Source of the DNA: Elusimicrobiota bacterium
GTDB taxonomy: Bacteria > Elusimicrobiota > Elusimicrobia > O2-12-FULL-59-9
Reading direction: 5' to 3'
DNA: 28,937 bases
NCBI GenBank assembly: GCA_016206405.1
Contig: JACQRQ010000227.1
Location: forward strand, 1-28,937
Shown here: positions 1 through 7,307 of the stretch, piece after piece
Layout: each line of letters opens with the position of its first letter
Position numbering within the stretch: position 1 is the first letter of the stretch
The notes under the pieces: generated by a model
What the model saw: only the letters and a program-made list of their open reading frames with translations
Told to the model about the DNA's origin: nothing
Database searches by the model: none
Translations under genes and position numbers: made by a program

Positions 1-138
1 AACGGCTTAGGATTGTTTCAATTATACTGGACGGGATAGGGAACCCGCGCTCGGTCGTTGGCCAAGGCCAAGACAGTCGTGACTGCGACGTCCGCCCGAA
101 AACTTGGTATACAGATGATCCAAAAGGAGGTATCTGCT

Positions 139-612
139 ATGCGTCGAATGCTTGCCGGATGTGGACTGGCGCTGCTGCTTTCGGCGGGGGCGCCCAACGG
201 GGCCCATGCCCAGCCTGTCGAAGCCGCGGCCAATATACCGCTGCGCTACCAACTGGAGCTGTTTCGCTCGACGGCCCAGGACTTCGCGGCCTACGTCTCC
301 AACTGGTCGCGGCTGATCGCTGTTTCTAAGGCCATCGAGGCGAGCAAGGAGGCCCCCGACGGCGCGTTGCTGGCCCGCAAGGAACGTTATGTTGTAAATC
401 GCGACGAGGCGAAGGACCGCCTTGGCGGAGACATGGAGCAGGCCCGGCTGGTATTCGGGCCGGACGTGCGCCAGGGCATAGAGGCTTTCGAGGAATTCAA
501 CCGCAAGATTTCCGTGGAAGTCCTGGAGAAGCTTCCCCCGATCGAGGAATGGGAGAACCACGGCCGCAAAATCCTGGCCGCCATGGCGCAGGAGCTTGGA
601 ATCGCGCGCTGA
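139..612 (+). CDS. Small secreted protein of unknown function
   Basis: The reading frame is open from a TTG at 58, but AAAGGAGG at 123-130 lies 8 bases before the ATG at 139, so I take 139 as the start (157 residues). The first 24 residues are a clear signal peptide: two arginines, then a hydrophobic stretch ending in an AHA-type cleavage site. The mature part is charged and looks mostly helical, with no cysteines, no catalytic motif and no membrane segment. A periplasmic or exported helical protein is the most that can be said. It converges on the metallopeptidase-like gene, only 14 bases from its stop. A TATACT at 23-28 could be a -10 box, but I see no good -35 box. I do not recognise a family. 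Confidence 0.7.
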   Translation: MRRMLAGCGLALLLSAGAPNGAHAQPVEAAANIPLRYQLELFRSTAQDFAAYVSNWSRLIAVSKAIEASKEAPDGALLARKERYVVNRDEAKDRLGGDMEQARLVFGPDVRQGIEAFEEFNRKISVEVLEKLPPIEEWENHGRKILAAMAQELGIAR

Positions 613-626
613 ACACCGCGTAAATC

Positions 627-1550
627 CTACTTCGGCTTCTGCGGATTGGCGGGGAGCGCTTTGGGTTTTTCCGCGCTCGGGGCGGGATTCGCGTTCCGCG
701 CGGAGGTTTCCTGGGTCAAAGAAGCGGAATAGGCCGTCCACGCTTTGCACGCTTTGGGAGCGGGGGCCTGGCCAGCTTTTTTGAGGCCGTCCTTGTTTAG
801 AAATTCGTCCGGGTCGCGGCGCTTCTTGGCGGTCATGTCTGAAAAGGCGGAGGCGGTCAGAATTTGGCTCATGGCCGAGTCCCGCGAGGAGGCGGCCATC
901 TCGCGGAAATAGCGCGCGGCCTCCACGACATCCATTTCCATGAATTCCGCGCCGGAGCCGTCGCTGAAACGGTTGAGGTCCGGCTTTCCGGCCGCGGCGT
1001 TTTTGAGGGCGGCGCGGTAAACGACCCATTTGCGCACGGGGTCCATCTCCGAGATGTCCACGGCCGGCAAAATCGCGCCCTCCTCCGTCTCAAAAATCAC
1101 GCCTTCCTGCCGAAGCTCGAACTCCGCCTGCACGTAGTAGGCGTCCCGCTCCGAATCGCGCCGGCTCTGGCCGTAGCGGCACGCGTCTTGCCCCGCGTGC
1201 ACCAACTCGTGGATGAGGAAACCCAGGAGAGGGCTTTCTTCCTCCAGTGTCGCGCCGCTTCGAATCTTGACGGCATCCTCCTGGTAATCGTAGGCGGCCT
1301 CCGATCCCCGCAGCGCGGCCTCATCCGCCGCGTTCACCGTGACGGTCCCTTCCTTGAGCTCCGGCAGGATCACCTCCGTGAAAAAAGACCGCGCTTCGGG
1401 GCTCAAGAGATTGTCGCGCCCCGCTCCGGCGACCGCCGCGTAAACCTGCGCAGCGTCCGGCCCGGACTCTTCGGCCGCCGACGCGGGCGCCTGCGGCCGG
1501 CCGGCCGCTATGAGAAAAACCGCCGATAAAATCAGGGCGCGTCCGTTCAC
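627..1550 (-). CDS. Secreted HExxH metallopeptidase-like protein
   Basis: The predicted product has 307 residues if translation starts at the GTG at 1550. The frame is open further upstream, but that extension runs into the cstA coding region, whereas the GTG gives a proper signal peptide ending near an ASAA site. Residues about 114-118 read HELVH, the zinc-binding signature of gluzincin-type peptidases, followed by AGQ. A glutamate in SERDAY, about 16 residues after the second histidine, is a plausible third zinc ligand. The C-terminal 40 residues are rich in Pro, Ala and Lys and probably disordered. The gene lies 52 bases downstream of cstA on the same strand and may be cotranscribed. Zinc-dependent hydrolase activity is inferred from the motif only. 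The substrate is unknown, and it could be a non-peptidase member. Confidence 0.65.
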   Translation of the reverse strand: MNGRALILSAVFLIAAGRPQAPASAAEESGPDAAQVYAAVAGAGRDNLLSPEARSFFTEVILPELKEGTVTVNAADEAALRGSEAAYDYQEDAVKIRSGATLEEESPLLGFLIHELVHAGQDACRYGQSRRDSERDAYYVQAEFELRQEGVIFETEEGAILPAVDISEMDPVRKWVVYRAALKNAAAGKPDLNRFSDGSGAEFMEMDVVEAARYFREMAASSRDSAMSQILTASAFSDMTAKKRRDPDEFLNKDGLKKAGQAPAPKACKAWTAYSASLTQETSARNANPAPSAEKPKALPANPQKPK

Positions 1551-1602
1551 CCTAACTATATACCAGCAGTTCAGAAGATTTTCCAGTGATTTTTTGGTCC
1601 GA

Positions 1603-3438
1603 TTAAGAAGCCGCGCTTGCCGAACCGGATGCCGCTGCCGCCAGCGGCGCGGAGCGCCGGGCACGCAGGCAGATCCACAAGGCGTTGGCGAAGATGATGT
1701 AGGCGCAGCTCAAGATGACGAGGATAAGCGCGGTATTTAAACCCACCACCAAGGGCGAGGCGGAGGCGGGCCAGTAATGGCGGGTGATCATCTGGATGGA
1801 GGCGGTGGTCGTGGTGATGATCACGAAAACCATCGGCAGGAGGGTGACCCAGGCGTAGCGCGCTCGCCCGGAGCCGACCAGAATCACGGTCCCCACGCAC
1901 AGGGCGATGGCGGCCAGCATCTGGTTGGCGATGCCGAACATAGGCCAGATGGTCCTCACGCTGGCGTTCCAGATGAGCCAGCCCCAAGCGCCCACCACCA
2001 GGAGGCTGGAGATAATGGTACCCGGAATCCAGTCCGTCCGCCCCAAGGGCGCATGCAGCTTTCCCATAAATTCCTGGATCAAAAAGCGAGCGATGCGCGT
2101 GCCGGTGTCTATCGTGGTCAAGATGAAGAGGGCCTCGAACATAATGGCATAATGGTACCAGTACTTCATCAGCCCGCCGAGGCCGGGCAGGCCGCTTAAA
2201 ATTTGGGCCATGCCCACCGCTAGAAGCACGGAGCCTCCCGAGCGGCCGCGGAGATTGGCTTCTCCCACCGCCTGCGTCAAGGCCGGAAGGTGCACCTCCT
2301 GAAAGCCGTAGGCGGCGGCGGTCTTGGCCCACTCCGCCACCGGCACGTTGATGGCGTAGTAATCTCCGGGCTCCATGGCGCAGGTGGCGATGAGGCACAC
2401 CACTCCCACCAGGCTCTCCATGAGCATGCAGCCGTAGCCGATGGGACGGGCGTGAGCTTCGGAGGAGATCATCTTGGGCGTCGTGCCGGAGGAGACGAGG
2501 GCGTGAAACCCCGAGATGGCGCCGCACATAATGGTGATGAAGACGAACGGAAACACGGCGCCCGGCACGATGGGGCCGCCGTTTAGAAATTGGCTCAGGG
2601 GGGGAAATTTGAGCACGGGATTGACGAGAAGAACGCCCAAAATCAAAATCATGAACGTCCCGATCTTCATGTAGGAACTCAGGTAATCCCTGGGGCAAAG
2701 GAGCAGCCATACCGGCAATACCGAGGCGATGAAGCCGTAGGCCATCATGGCCAGGATGATCCCTTCGCGGTTTAAGAGAAAAATCCGGTTGAGCCAGGGG
2801 ATTTCGGGCACCCATCGGCCCAGAATGACCGCCGCCAAAAGACCCGCGACCCCAAAAACAGTGGCCTCGCTCACCGCGGAGGGACCGGGGCGCAAGCGGT
2901 AGATATACAGGCCCATGAACAGGGCGATGGGAATGCTGGCGGCGATGGTGAAGGCGCCCCAGGAGCTTTCGGCCAAGGCGTTGACCACCACAAATCCCAG
3001 CCCCGCCAAAGCCACCACTACCACAAAAAGGATGGCCACGGCCGCGGCCGTCCCCGCGACGGGTCCCATTTCCCGGCGGGCGATCTCGGCCAAAGATTTT
3101 CCTTGGCAGCGCATGGAAGCCACCAGGATCACGAAATCCTGAACCGCGCCTCCCAGAACCACGCCCACCACCAGCCAAAGAAGCCCCGGCAAAAAACCGA
3201 ACTGCGCCGCCAAAACGGGTCCGATGAGCGGGCCCGCTCCTGAAATGGCGGCGAAATGATGGCCGAACAAAACCCATTTATTGGTGGGATGGTAGTTTTG
3301 GCCGTCGTTTAACGCGTGGGCCGGGGTGGGGCGGCCGGCGTCCAGGGCGAAGACCTTGGCCGCCAAAAAGGCGCTGTAGTAGCGGTACGCCAGAGCCATG
3401 GCGCACAGAACCAAAACCATCAAAGGCAGCGCATGCAC
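1603..3438 (-). CDS. cstA: Carbon starvation protein A (CstA) family transporter
   Basis: The 611-residue product is a polytopic inner-membrane protein with the N-terminal signature of the CstA family (residues about 51-75, with PTNKW, GHHFAAI and GAGPLIGP). CstA and its paralogue BtsT import peptides or pyruvate during carbon limitation. The protein is shorter than the roughly 700-residue E. coli members but close to many other bacterial CstA proteins, and it reads through intact. The start is a GTG at 3438, set by GGAGGG 8 bases upstream. A TTAAAG-17-TATACT promoter candidate lies 42-70 bases upstream. No two-component system of the BtsSR type is adjacent. The family call is firm; the substrate, pyruvate or small peptides, is inferred. 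Confidence 0.93.
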   Translation of the reverse strand: MHALPLMVLVLCAMALAYRYYSAFLAAKVFALDAGRPTPAHALNDGQNYHPTNKWVLFGHHFAAISGAGPLIGPVLAAQFGFLPGLLWLVVGVVLGGAVQDFVILVASMRCQGKSLAEIARREMGPVAGTAAAVAILFVVVVALAGLGFVVVNALAESSWGAFTIAASIPIALFMGLYIYRLRPGPSAVSEATVFGVAGLLAAVILGRWVPEIPWLNRIFLLNREGIILAMMAYGFIASVLPVWLLLCPRDYLSSYMKIGTFMILILGVLLVNPVLKFPPLSQFLNGGPIVPGAVFPFVFITIMCGAISGFHALVSSGTTPKMISSEAHARPIGYGCMLMESLVGVVCLIATCAMEPGDYYAINVPVAEWAKTAAAYGFQEVHLPALTQAVGEANLRGRSGGSVLLAVGMAQILSGLPGLGGLMKYWYHYAIMFEALFILTTIDTGTRIARFLIQEFMGKLHAPLGRTDWIPGTIISSLLVVGAWGWLIWNASVRTIWPMFGIANQMLAAIALCVGTVILVGSGRARYAWVTLLPMVFVIITTTTASIQMITRHYWPASASPLVVGLNTALILVILSCAYIIFANALWICLRARRSAPLAAAASGSASAAS

Positions 3439-3479
3439 TTTACAAACCCTCCATCAGAAAAACACCCGCGACGCTGCTC

Positions 3480-3508
3480 AGTATATCAAAGTGAACATAA
3501 AACTTTAA
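3480..3508 (-). promoter_or_regulatory. Candidate sigma-70-type promoter for cstA
   Basis: On the minus strand TTAAAG (3508-3503) and TATACT (3485-3480) are separated by 17 bases. The -10 box matches the consensus at 5 of 6 positions and the -35 box at 3 of 6. It would give a leader of roughly 35 bases before the cstA GTG. Called by eye only. Confidence 0.35.
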
Positions 3509-3556
3509 AGGGGACGATTATATATTTGGGGAACCAGCGAAAACACCACCAAATAC

Positions 3557-3790
3557 TTATAGATTTTCAATTTCCCTAAAATATTCTTCCAGGGAAATTT
3601 TTGCCGTATTAAGGTTGGCTTTAATGATGGTTTTTGGGACTTCTGCATAGTCCGGTATGATAACTGGTCGGTTATATCCGGGCTTTCTTAAAGCAAAATG
3701 ATCGCCTGGCCCTCGCTTAGACAATGTCCATCCCATGCGCTCAAAGAACTTTATAAGCTTCCTTGGTCGTATTGGAACTAGGCGGGGCAC
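3557..3790 (-). CDS. hicA: HicA-family mRNA interferase toxin
   Basis: The product has 77 residues, the usual HicA size. It has the double-stranded-RNA-binding-like fold signature of the family: an N-terminal PRKLIKFFERMGW helix, then KRGPGDHFALRKPG with the expected catalytic histidine at about residue 31, a VIIPDY strand, and a C-terminal helix where K-I-S-L-E-E-Y-F matches the family end. The usual GSH is GDH here. HicA cleaves mRNA when free of HicB. The start is a GTG at 3790, a single base after the hicB stop, so the pair is almost certainly translationally coupled. The segment is visibly AT-richer than the genes around it, which suggests acquisition by transfer. Confidence 0.88.
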   Translation of the reverse strand: MPRLVPIRPRKLIKFFERMGWTLSKRGPGDHFALRKPGYNRPVIIPDYAEVPKTIIKANLNTAKISLEEYFREIENL

Positions 3791-3791
3791 G

Positions 3792-4130
3792 TCACGCCGC
3801 CACTGGAATCCTAATATTTAATTCGCGGCGAGCCAGCACTTTGGCGGGGATATTTCTTTGAATCCTGGCTGACTGATCGGCTGTGCGTGGCGCCGAAAAT
3901 CTGCTCATACCGGCTTTGTGCCACCCTAGTTCCGTAAGGGCTTTATCAATAGTCCCCATTTCAGCTAGTTCAGAGAAAAACAAATCAATAGCATTGCCCA
4001 GCCTTTTCAAAGCTTCCGTTTGTGTCCTTCCACATGAACCCAAATTCAAGGCTGGCGTATATGCTACTATCGCCCCATCTTCCTTCGCTACGACAACAGG
4101 AATACTCACCTTGTATTTAATTATGGCCAT
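3792..4130 (-). CDS. hicB: HicB-family antitoxin
   Basis: I choose the ATG at 4130 (112 residues) because HicB proteins normally begin directly with the KYKVSIPV-type strand. The frame is also open to an ATG at 4169. A TATAAT at 4157-4152 fits a transcript that would include only the inner ATG. The N-terminal part shows the partly degraded RNase H-like fold of HicB (AYTPALNLGSCGRT, then EALKRLGNAIDLF). The C-terminus ends in a short basic segment and a final strand, with no recognisable ribbon-helix-helix or helix-turn-helix, so DNA binding and autoregulation are doubtful. It neutralises HicA by binding it. The antitoxin-first order is less common than hicAB but well known. Confidence 0.82.
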   Translation of the reverse strand: MAIIKYKVSIPVVVAKEDGAIVAYTPALNLGSCGRTQTEALKRLGNAIDLFFSELAEMGTIDKALTELGWHKAGMSRFSAPRTADQSARIQRNIPAKVLARRELNIRIPVAA

Positions 4131-4397
4131 TGGATTTGGCGCAGGATGGTAATTATATTTTAACATCAATTTTCAATTTTTTCCAGGGGGCTGCCCTCCG
4201 ACGGAGCGGGGTAAAACCCATAACAAAGAAACGTAGAAAGGTGGGGCAACACAAGAAGTGCCGCAGTTGGTCAGAAAAGCCTTTTGATCTTGGGCCGAGC
4301 TTGCCAAGTATACAATTTCCCTTGAAAGACACATGCGTTGGTCTAGTTTATTTTCGTTTTCAAAATGGGTGCATTTTATGGAGCAAGTAAGTAGAAA
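4131..4397. other. Intergenic region without a convincing gene
   Basis: This stretch upstream of hicB starts AT-rich and becomes mixed in composition. Short open frames exist on both strands but have no ribosome-binding site or recognisable protein signature. An 11-base perfect palindrome, CTCCGACGGAG, lies at 4196-4206. It could belong to the hicBA control region or to a mobile-element remnant that also includes the structured segment immediately downstream. Confidence 0.5.
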
Positions 4398-4660
4398 GGG
4401 GTGGCCGGGAATTTGTCCGTAGCCCCTATGGAGGGAGGCAGCAGGGGTGGGCCATTTTATCCGGCGGCATGGTCCGCCGACCTTAATGGGGTACAGTCCG
4501 GGGCGAAGCCACGGACGCCATAGGGGCGGCAACCCCTTGGCGAGCGCCGCGAGGTTCCTTCGTAGCCAAGCGGCCATCAGGCCCGAGAACTGAGGCGGAG
4601 CCGAGGCTCGCAGGGCGCGAAAGAGGGACAGGCCCCCAGTCAAATCATTTCCATGGATTT
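4398..4660 (+). ncRNA. Candidate structured RNA, possibly HEARO / IscB-IsrB omega-RNA-like
   Basis: This GC-rich segment codes for nothing convincing but folds well by eye. GCCCCTATGG (4422-4431) is complementary to CCATAGGGGC (4518-4527) over 10 bases. Inside it are the hairpins CGGCGG/CCGCCG (4462-4467 with 4474-4479) and GTCCG/CGGAC (4496-4500 with 4512-4516). GTCCGT (4415-4420) can also pair with ACGGAC (4511-4516), which would make a pseudoknot next to the main stem. Further 3', CTTGGC (4536-4541) pairs with GCCAAG (4565-4570), and GCCC-GAG at 4581-4587 can pair with CTC-GCA-GGGC. The CCGTAGCC...ATGGAG...ACGGA...GGGGC core resembles, from memory, HEARO RNAs, the guide RNAs of IscB/IsrB nucleases. 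No nuclease gene follows, so it would be an orphan or decayed copy. Strand and ends are uncertain. Confidence 0.38.
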
Positions 4661-4662
4661 TA

Positions 4663-4672
4663 GGGTGCACCC
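4663..4672. promoter_or_regulatory. Perfect 10-base palindrome upstream of the permease gene
   Basis: GGGTGCACCC is its own reverse complement. It lies just upstream of a possible promoter for the permease gene (TTGCAT at 4685-4690, 16 bases, GATAGT at 4707-4712). It could be an operator, or one arm of the folded element to its left. The evidence is sequence symmetry and position only. Confidence 0.25.
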
Positions 4673-4734
4673 CAATAAGGCAAGTTGCATGAGAATATTT
4701 TTGTATGATAGTGTCCGCTGTTTTTTGAAAGACG

Positions 4735-6228
4735 ATGACCACACTTACACCCACAGGCGAGTTCAAGCGGGAATTCAAGCTGCTGGATTCCACCATGGTC
4801 GTCATCGGGTCCATGATAGGATCCGGGATATTCATCGTCAGCGCGGATATCGCGCGGACGGTCGGCTCGCCGGGCTGGCTGCTCCTGGTCTGGCTCATCA
4901 CCGGAGCGCTGACCGTCTCCGCGGCCTTGAGCTACGGCGAATTGGCCGGCATGATGCCTCAGGCGGGGGGTCAATACGTCTACCTCCGGGAGGCGTATAG
5001 CCCGCTGGTCGGGTTTCTGTACGGCTGGACCCTCTTTCTGGTGATTCAGACCGGAAGCATCGCCGCGGTCGCCGTCGCTTTCGCCAAATTCACGGCCGTT
5101 TTAATTCCATGGTTCGGCGAGGAGCACATCCTGGCCTCCGCCGGCCGAGTTAAATTCTCGGCCGCGCAGTTGTTGGCCGTCGGAAGCATCGCGGCGCTGA
5201 CCGGGGTCAATCTCCTCGGCGTGCACCAGGGAAAAATCATACAGAACGTCTTTACCGCGGCGAAAACGGCCGCTCTCCTCGGCTTGATCGCCATCGGGGC
5301 ATGGCTGGGACGAAACCACGCCGCCATCGCGGCCAACCTCTCCTCCTTTTGGCCGCCCGCCTGGACGCATCTGGCGCAGGATGGGACGGTGGCTTTTCTG
5401 GAGCCGCTGTCGGGACTTGGGATTCTGGCGGCCGTGGGCGTCGCCATGGTCGGCTCGCTGTTTGCCAGCGATGGGTGGAACAACATCACGTTCATCGCCG
5501 GCGAGGTGGAAAATCCGCGGCGCAGCATTCCGCTGAGCCTGGCCTTGGGATGCGGCTTGGTCACCCTTCTCTACGTTTTGGCCAACGTGGTTTATCTACT
5601 GGCGCTGCCCCTGGCCGGAAGCCCGGAGGGGCTGGACGTTCTGGGGCGCGGAGTGCAGTTTGCCGCCAACGACCGGGTGGGAACCGCCGCGGCCTCCATG
5701 ATTCTGGGCGCGCCGGCGGCGGCGCTGATGGCGGCGCTCATCATGATCTCCACTTTCGGCTGCAACAACGGGATGATTCTGACCGGCGCCCGGGCCTACT
5801 ACGCCATGGCCCAAGACGGCCTCTTCTTCAAGCGCGCCGGCGGCCTGAACCGCAACGCGGTGCCCGGCGCGGCCCTTATTCTCCAGGGCATTTGGGCATG
5901 CCTGTTGTGCCTGTCGGGCACCTACGGAGACCTGCTCGACTACGTGATCTTCGCCGTCCTGGTGTTCTACGGCCTGACGGTGGCGGGAATCTTCGTGTTG
6001 AGGGCGCGGCGTCCCGAGGCCGAGCGGCCTTACCGGGCCTTCCTCTATCCCTGGCTGCCTTTGGCCTATGTGGCCGCGGTCGCCGCCATCTGCGTGGACC
6101 TGCTCATCTACAAGCCGGCCTACACCTGGCCCGGCCTGGGCATCGTGCTTTCGGGCATCCCGGCCTATTTCCTATGGAAGCGCTCCGAGCGTCGAGACGA
6201 AATAGGCGCGGCTCAGGCGGGTTCGTAG
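4735..6228 (+). CDS. APC-superfamily amino acid permease
   Basis: The 497-residue product is a 12-helix inner-membrane transporter. Near the N-terminus it has the diagnostic APC helix-1 motif (MIGSGIF, residues about 27-33) that binds the amino-acid backbone, then the YGELAGMMPQAGGQYVYLREAYSP segment typical of LAT/APC carriers. The C-terminal helices end in LSGIPAYFLWK. Closest by eye are the LAT-type exchangers and general permeases (SteT/YfnA-like). The substrate cannot be read from sequence. The ATG at 4735 has only a weak GAAAG upstream. The gene stands alone on its strand, and its 3' end overlaps the oppositely oriented radical SAM gene by 16 bases. Confidence 0.88.
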   Translation: MTTLTPTGEFKREFKLLDSTMVVIGSMIGSGIFIVSADIARTVGSPGWLLLVWLITGALTVSAALSYGELAGMMPQAGGQYVYLREAYSPLVGFLYGWTLFLVIQTGSIAAVAVAFAKFTAVLIPWFGEEHILASAGRVKFSAAQLLAVGSIAALTGVNLLGVHQGKIIQNVFTAAKTAALLGLIAIGAWLGRNHAAIAANLSSFWPPAWTHLAQDGTVAFLEPLSGLGILAAVGVAMVGSLFASDGWNNITFIAGEVENPRRSIPLSLALGCGLVTLLYVLANVVYLLALPLAGSPEGLDVLGRGVQFAANDRVGTAAASMILGAPAAALMAALIMISTFGCNNGMILTGARAYYAMAQDGLFFKRAGGLNRNAVPGAALILQGIWACLLCLSGTYGDLLDYVIFAVLVFYGLTVAGIFVLRARRPEAERPYRAFLYPWLPLAYVAAVAAICVDLLIYKPAYTWPGLGIVLSGIPAYFLWKRSERRDEIGAAQAGS

Positions 6229-7286
6229 GTGCAGAAGGGCTCTTCGGCCAGAACGCTTTGAGAGGCGTAGTAGGCCCGGGCGCGGCAACCGCCGCAAACA
6301 TCCTTGAAAGAGCAAAGGCCGCATTTTCCCGTCAGAAGATCGGGGTCCCTGAGCTGCTTGAGGACCGTGGAACTCGCCCATATCTCGCTCAGCGGCGTCT
6401 TGAGCACGTTGCCGCAGGCGACAGGCAGGTATCCGCACGGGAAGACATCGCCTTTGTGGGAGATAAAGCACATATTGATCGCGGCCAGGCACCCCCGCCG
6501 CGCGCCGTTGACTTCCCGCTCTCGCCGCCGGGGAGCGGCGCCGCCTTTCTGAGCCAGGCTCACCTCCACCAAGTGCTCATCCTGCTTTTCAATGCGGTAA
6601 AAATGCGGGGCGCAGATCGCCTTGATGGGCAGGCTGCCCGTCCGGTCTTTGACATAAACCCAACGCAGCCAGGCCTCCACCTCCTCTGGGCTGAGCATCT
6701 GGGAATCGGCGATTTGAACGCCGCAGCCCACGGGGACCAATAGAAAAAGGTACAGCGCGCAGGCGCCCATATCGGAAGCCATCTTATAGATGACCGGCAC
6801 TTCGGCGATGTTTTGCCGGGTGACGGTGAAGTTGACCTGCACCTTGATCCCCGCGGCTTTAAGGTTTTTGAATCCCTCCACGGCGCGGTCGAAATTGCCC
6901 CGGCCCCGGAAGTGGTCGTGGGTTATCGCGCGTACCCCGTCCAAGGAGATCGCGGCGTAGTAGATTCCGGCGTCTTTGAGGGCCGCCGCGATTCGGCTGC
7001 TGACCAAAGTTCCGTTGGTGGCGATGCCCAGGGCCAATCCCCGCTCCTTGCCGTAGCGCGCGATCTCAAAGATATCTTTTCTGAAAAGCGGCTCTCCTCC
7101 GGAAAGAATGAGGACGGGTTTGCCTATCTGCGCCAGTTCGTCGATCAACTGCTTGGCTTGTCCGGTGGTGAGCTCGTCCGGAGAGCCTTTGGTCAGGATA
7201 TCCTGGCGGCGGCAATGGATGCAGCGCAGGTTGCAGCCCGCCGTCGTTTCCCAATAAACCCGCTTGAGAGGGCTCGCTAGTTCCAT
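6213..7286 (-). CDS. Radical SAM/SPASM protein, AhbD/NirJ-like (heme biosynthesis)
   Basis: The product has 357 residues. The radical SAM cysteines C18-x3-C22-x2-C25 (AGCNLRCIHC) bind the [4Fe-4S] cluster that cleaves S-adenosylmethionine. ILSGGEPLFR is the glycine-rich SAM-binding strand. The C-terminal SPASM part has several cysteines, including CGLC and CGGCRARAY, and ends with AEEPFCTYEP. That ending is typical of AhbC/AhbD and NirJ. AhbD decarboxylates iron-coproporphyrin III to heme b in the siroheme-dependent route; AhbC and NirJ remove other side chains. The gene follows hemA by 21 bases with GGAG before its ATG, so a role in making heme for the surrounding cytochromes is likely. Alternative: a peptide-modifying SPASM enzyme, though no precursor peptide gene is nearby. 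Confidence 0.7.
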   Translation of the reverse strand: MELASPLKRVYWETTAGCNLRCIHCRRQDILTKGSPDELTTGQAKQLIDELAQIGKPVLILSGGEPLFRKDIFEIARYGKERGLALGIATNGTLVSSRIAAALKDAGIYYAAISLDGVRAITHDHFRGRGNFDRAVEGFKNLKAAGIKVQVNFTVTRQNIAEVPVIYKMASDMGACALYLFLLVPVGCGVQIADSQMLSPEEVEAWLRWVYVKDRTGSLPIKAICAPHFYRIEKQDEHLVEVSLAQKGGAAPRRREREVNGARRGCLAAINMCFISHKGDVFPCGYLPVACGNVLKTPLSEIWASSTVLKQLRDPDLLTGKCGLCSFKDVCGGCRARAYYASQSVLAEEPFCTYEPA

Positions 7287-7307
7287 GTTAATGCTCCAGC
7301 CGCAAAC

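Noticed and set aside
4173..4901. Long minus-strand open frame (242 residues) over the hicB-permease gap
   Set aside because: It runs through the folded GC-rich element and over the start of the well-supported permease gene, has no recognisable domain and no ribosome-binding site. Its openness is explained by base composition.
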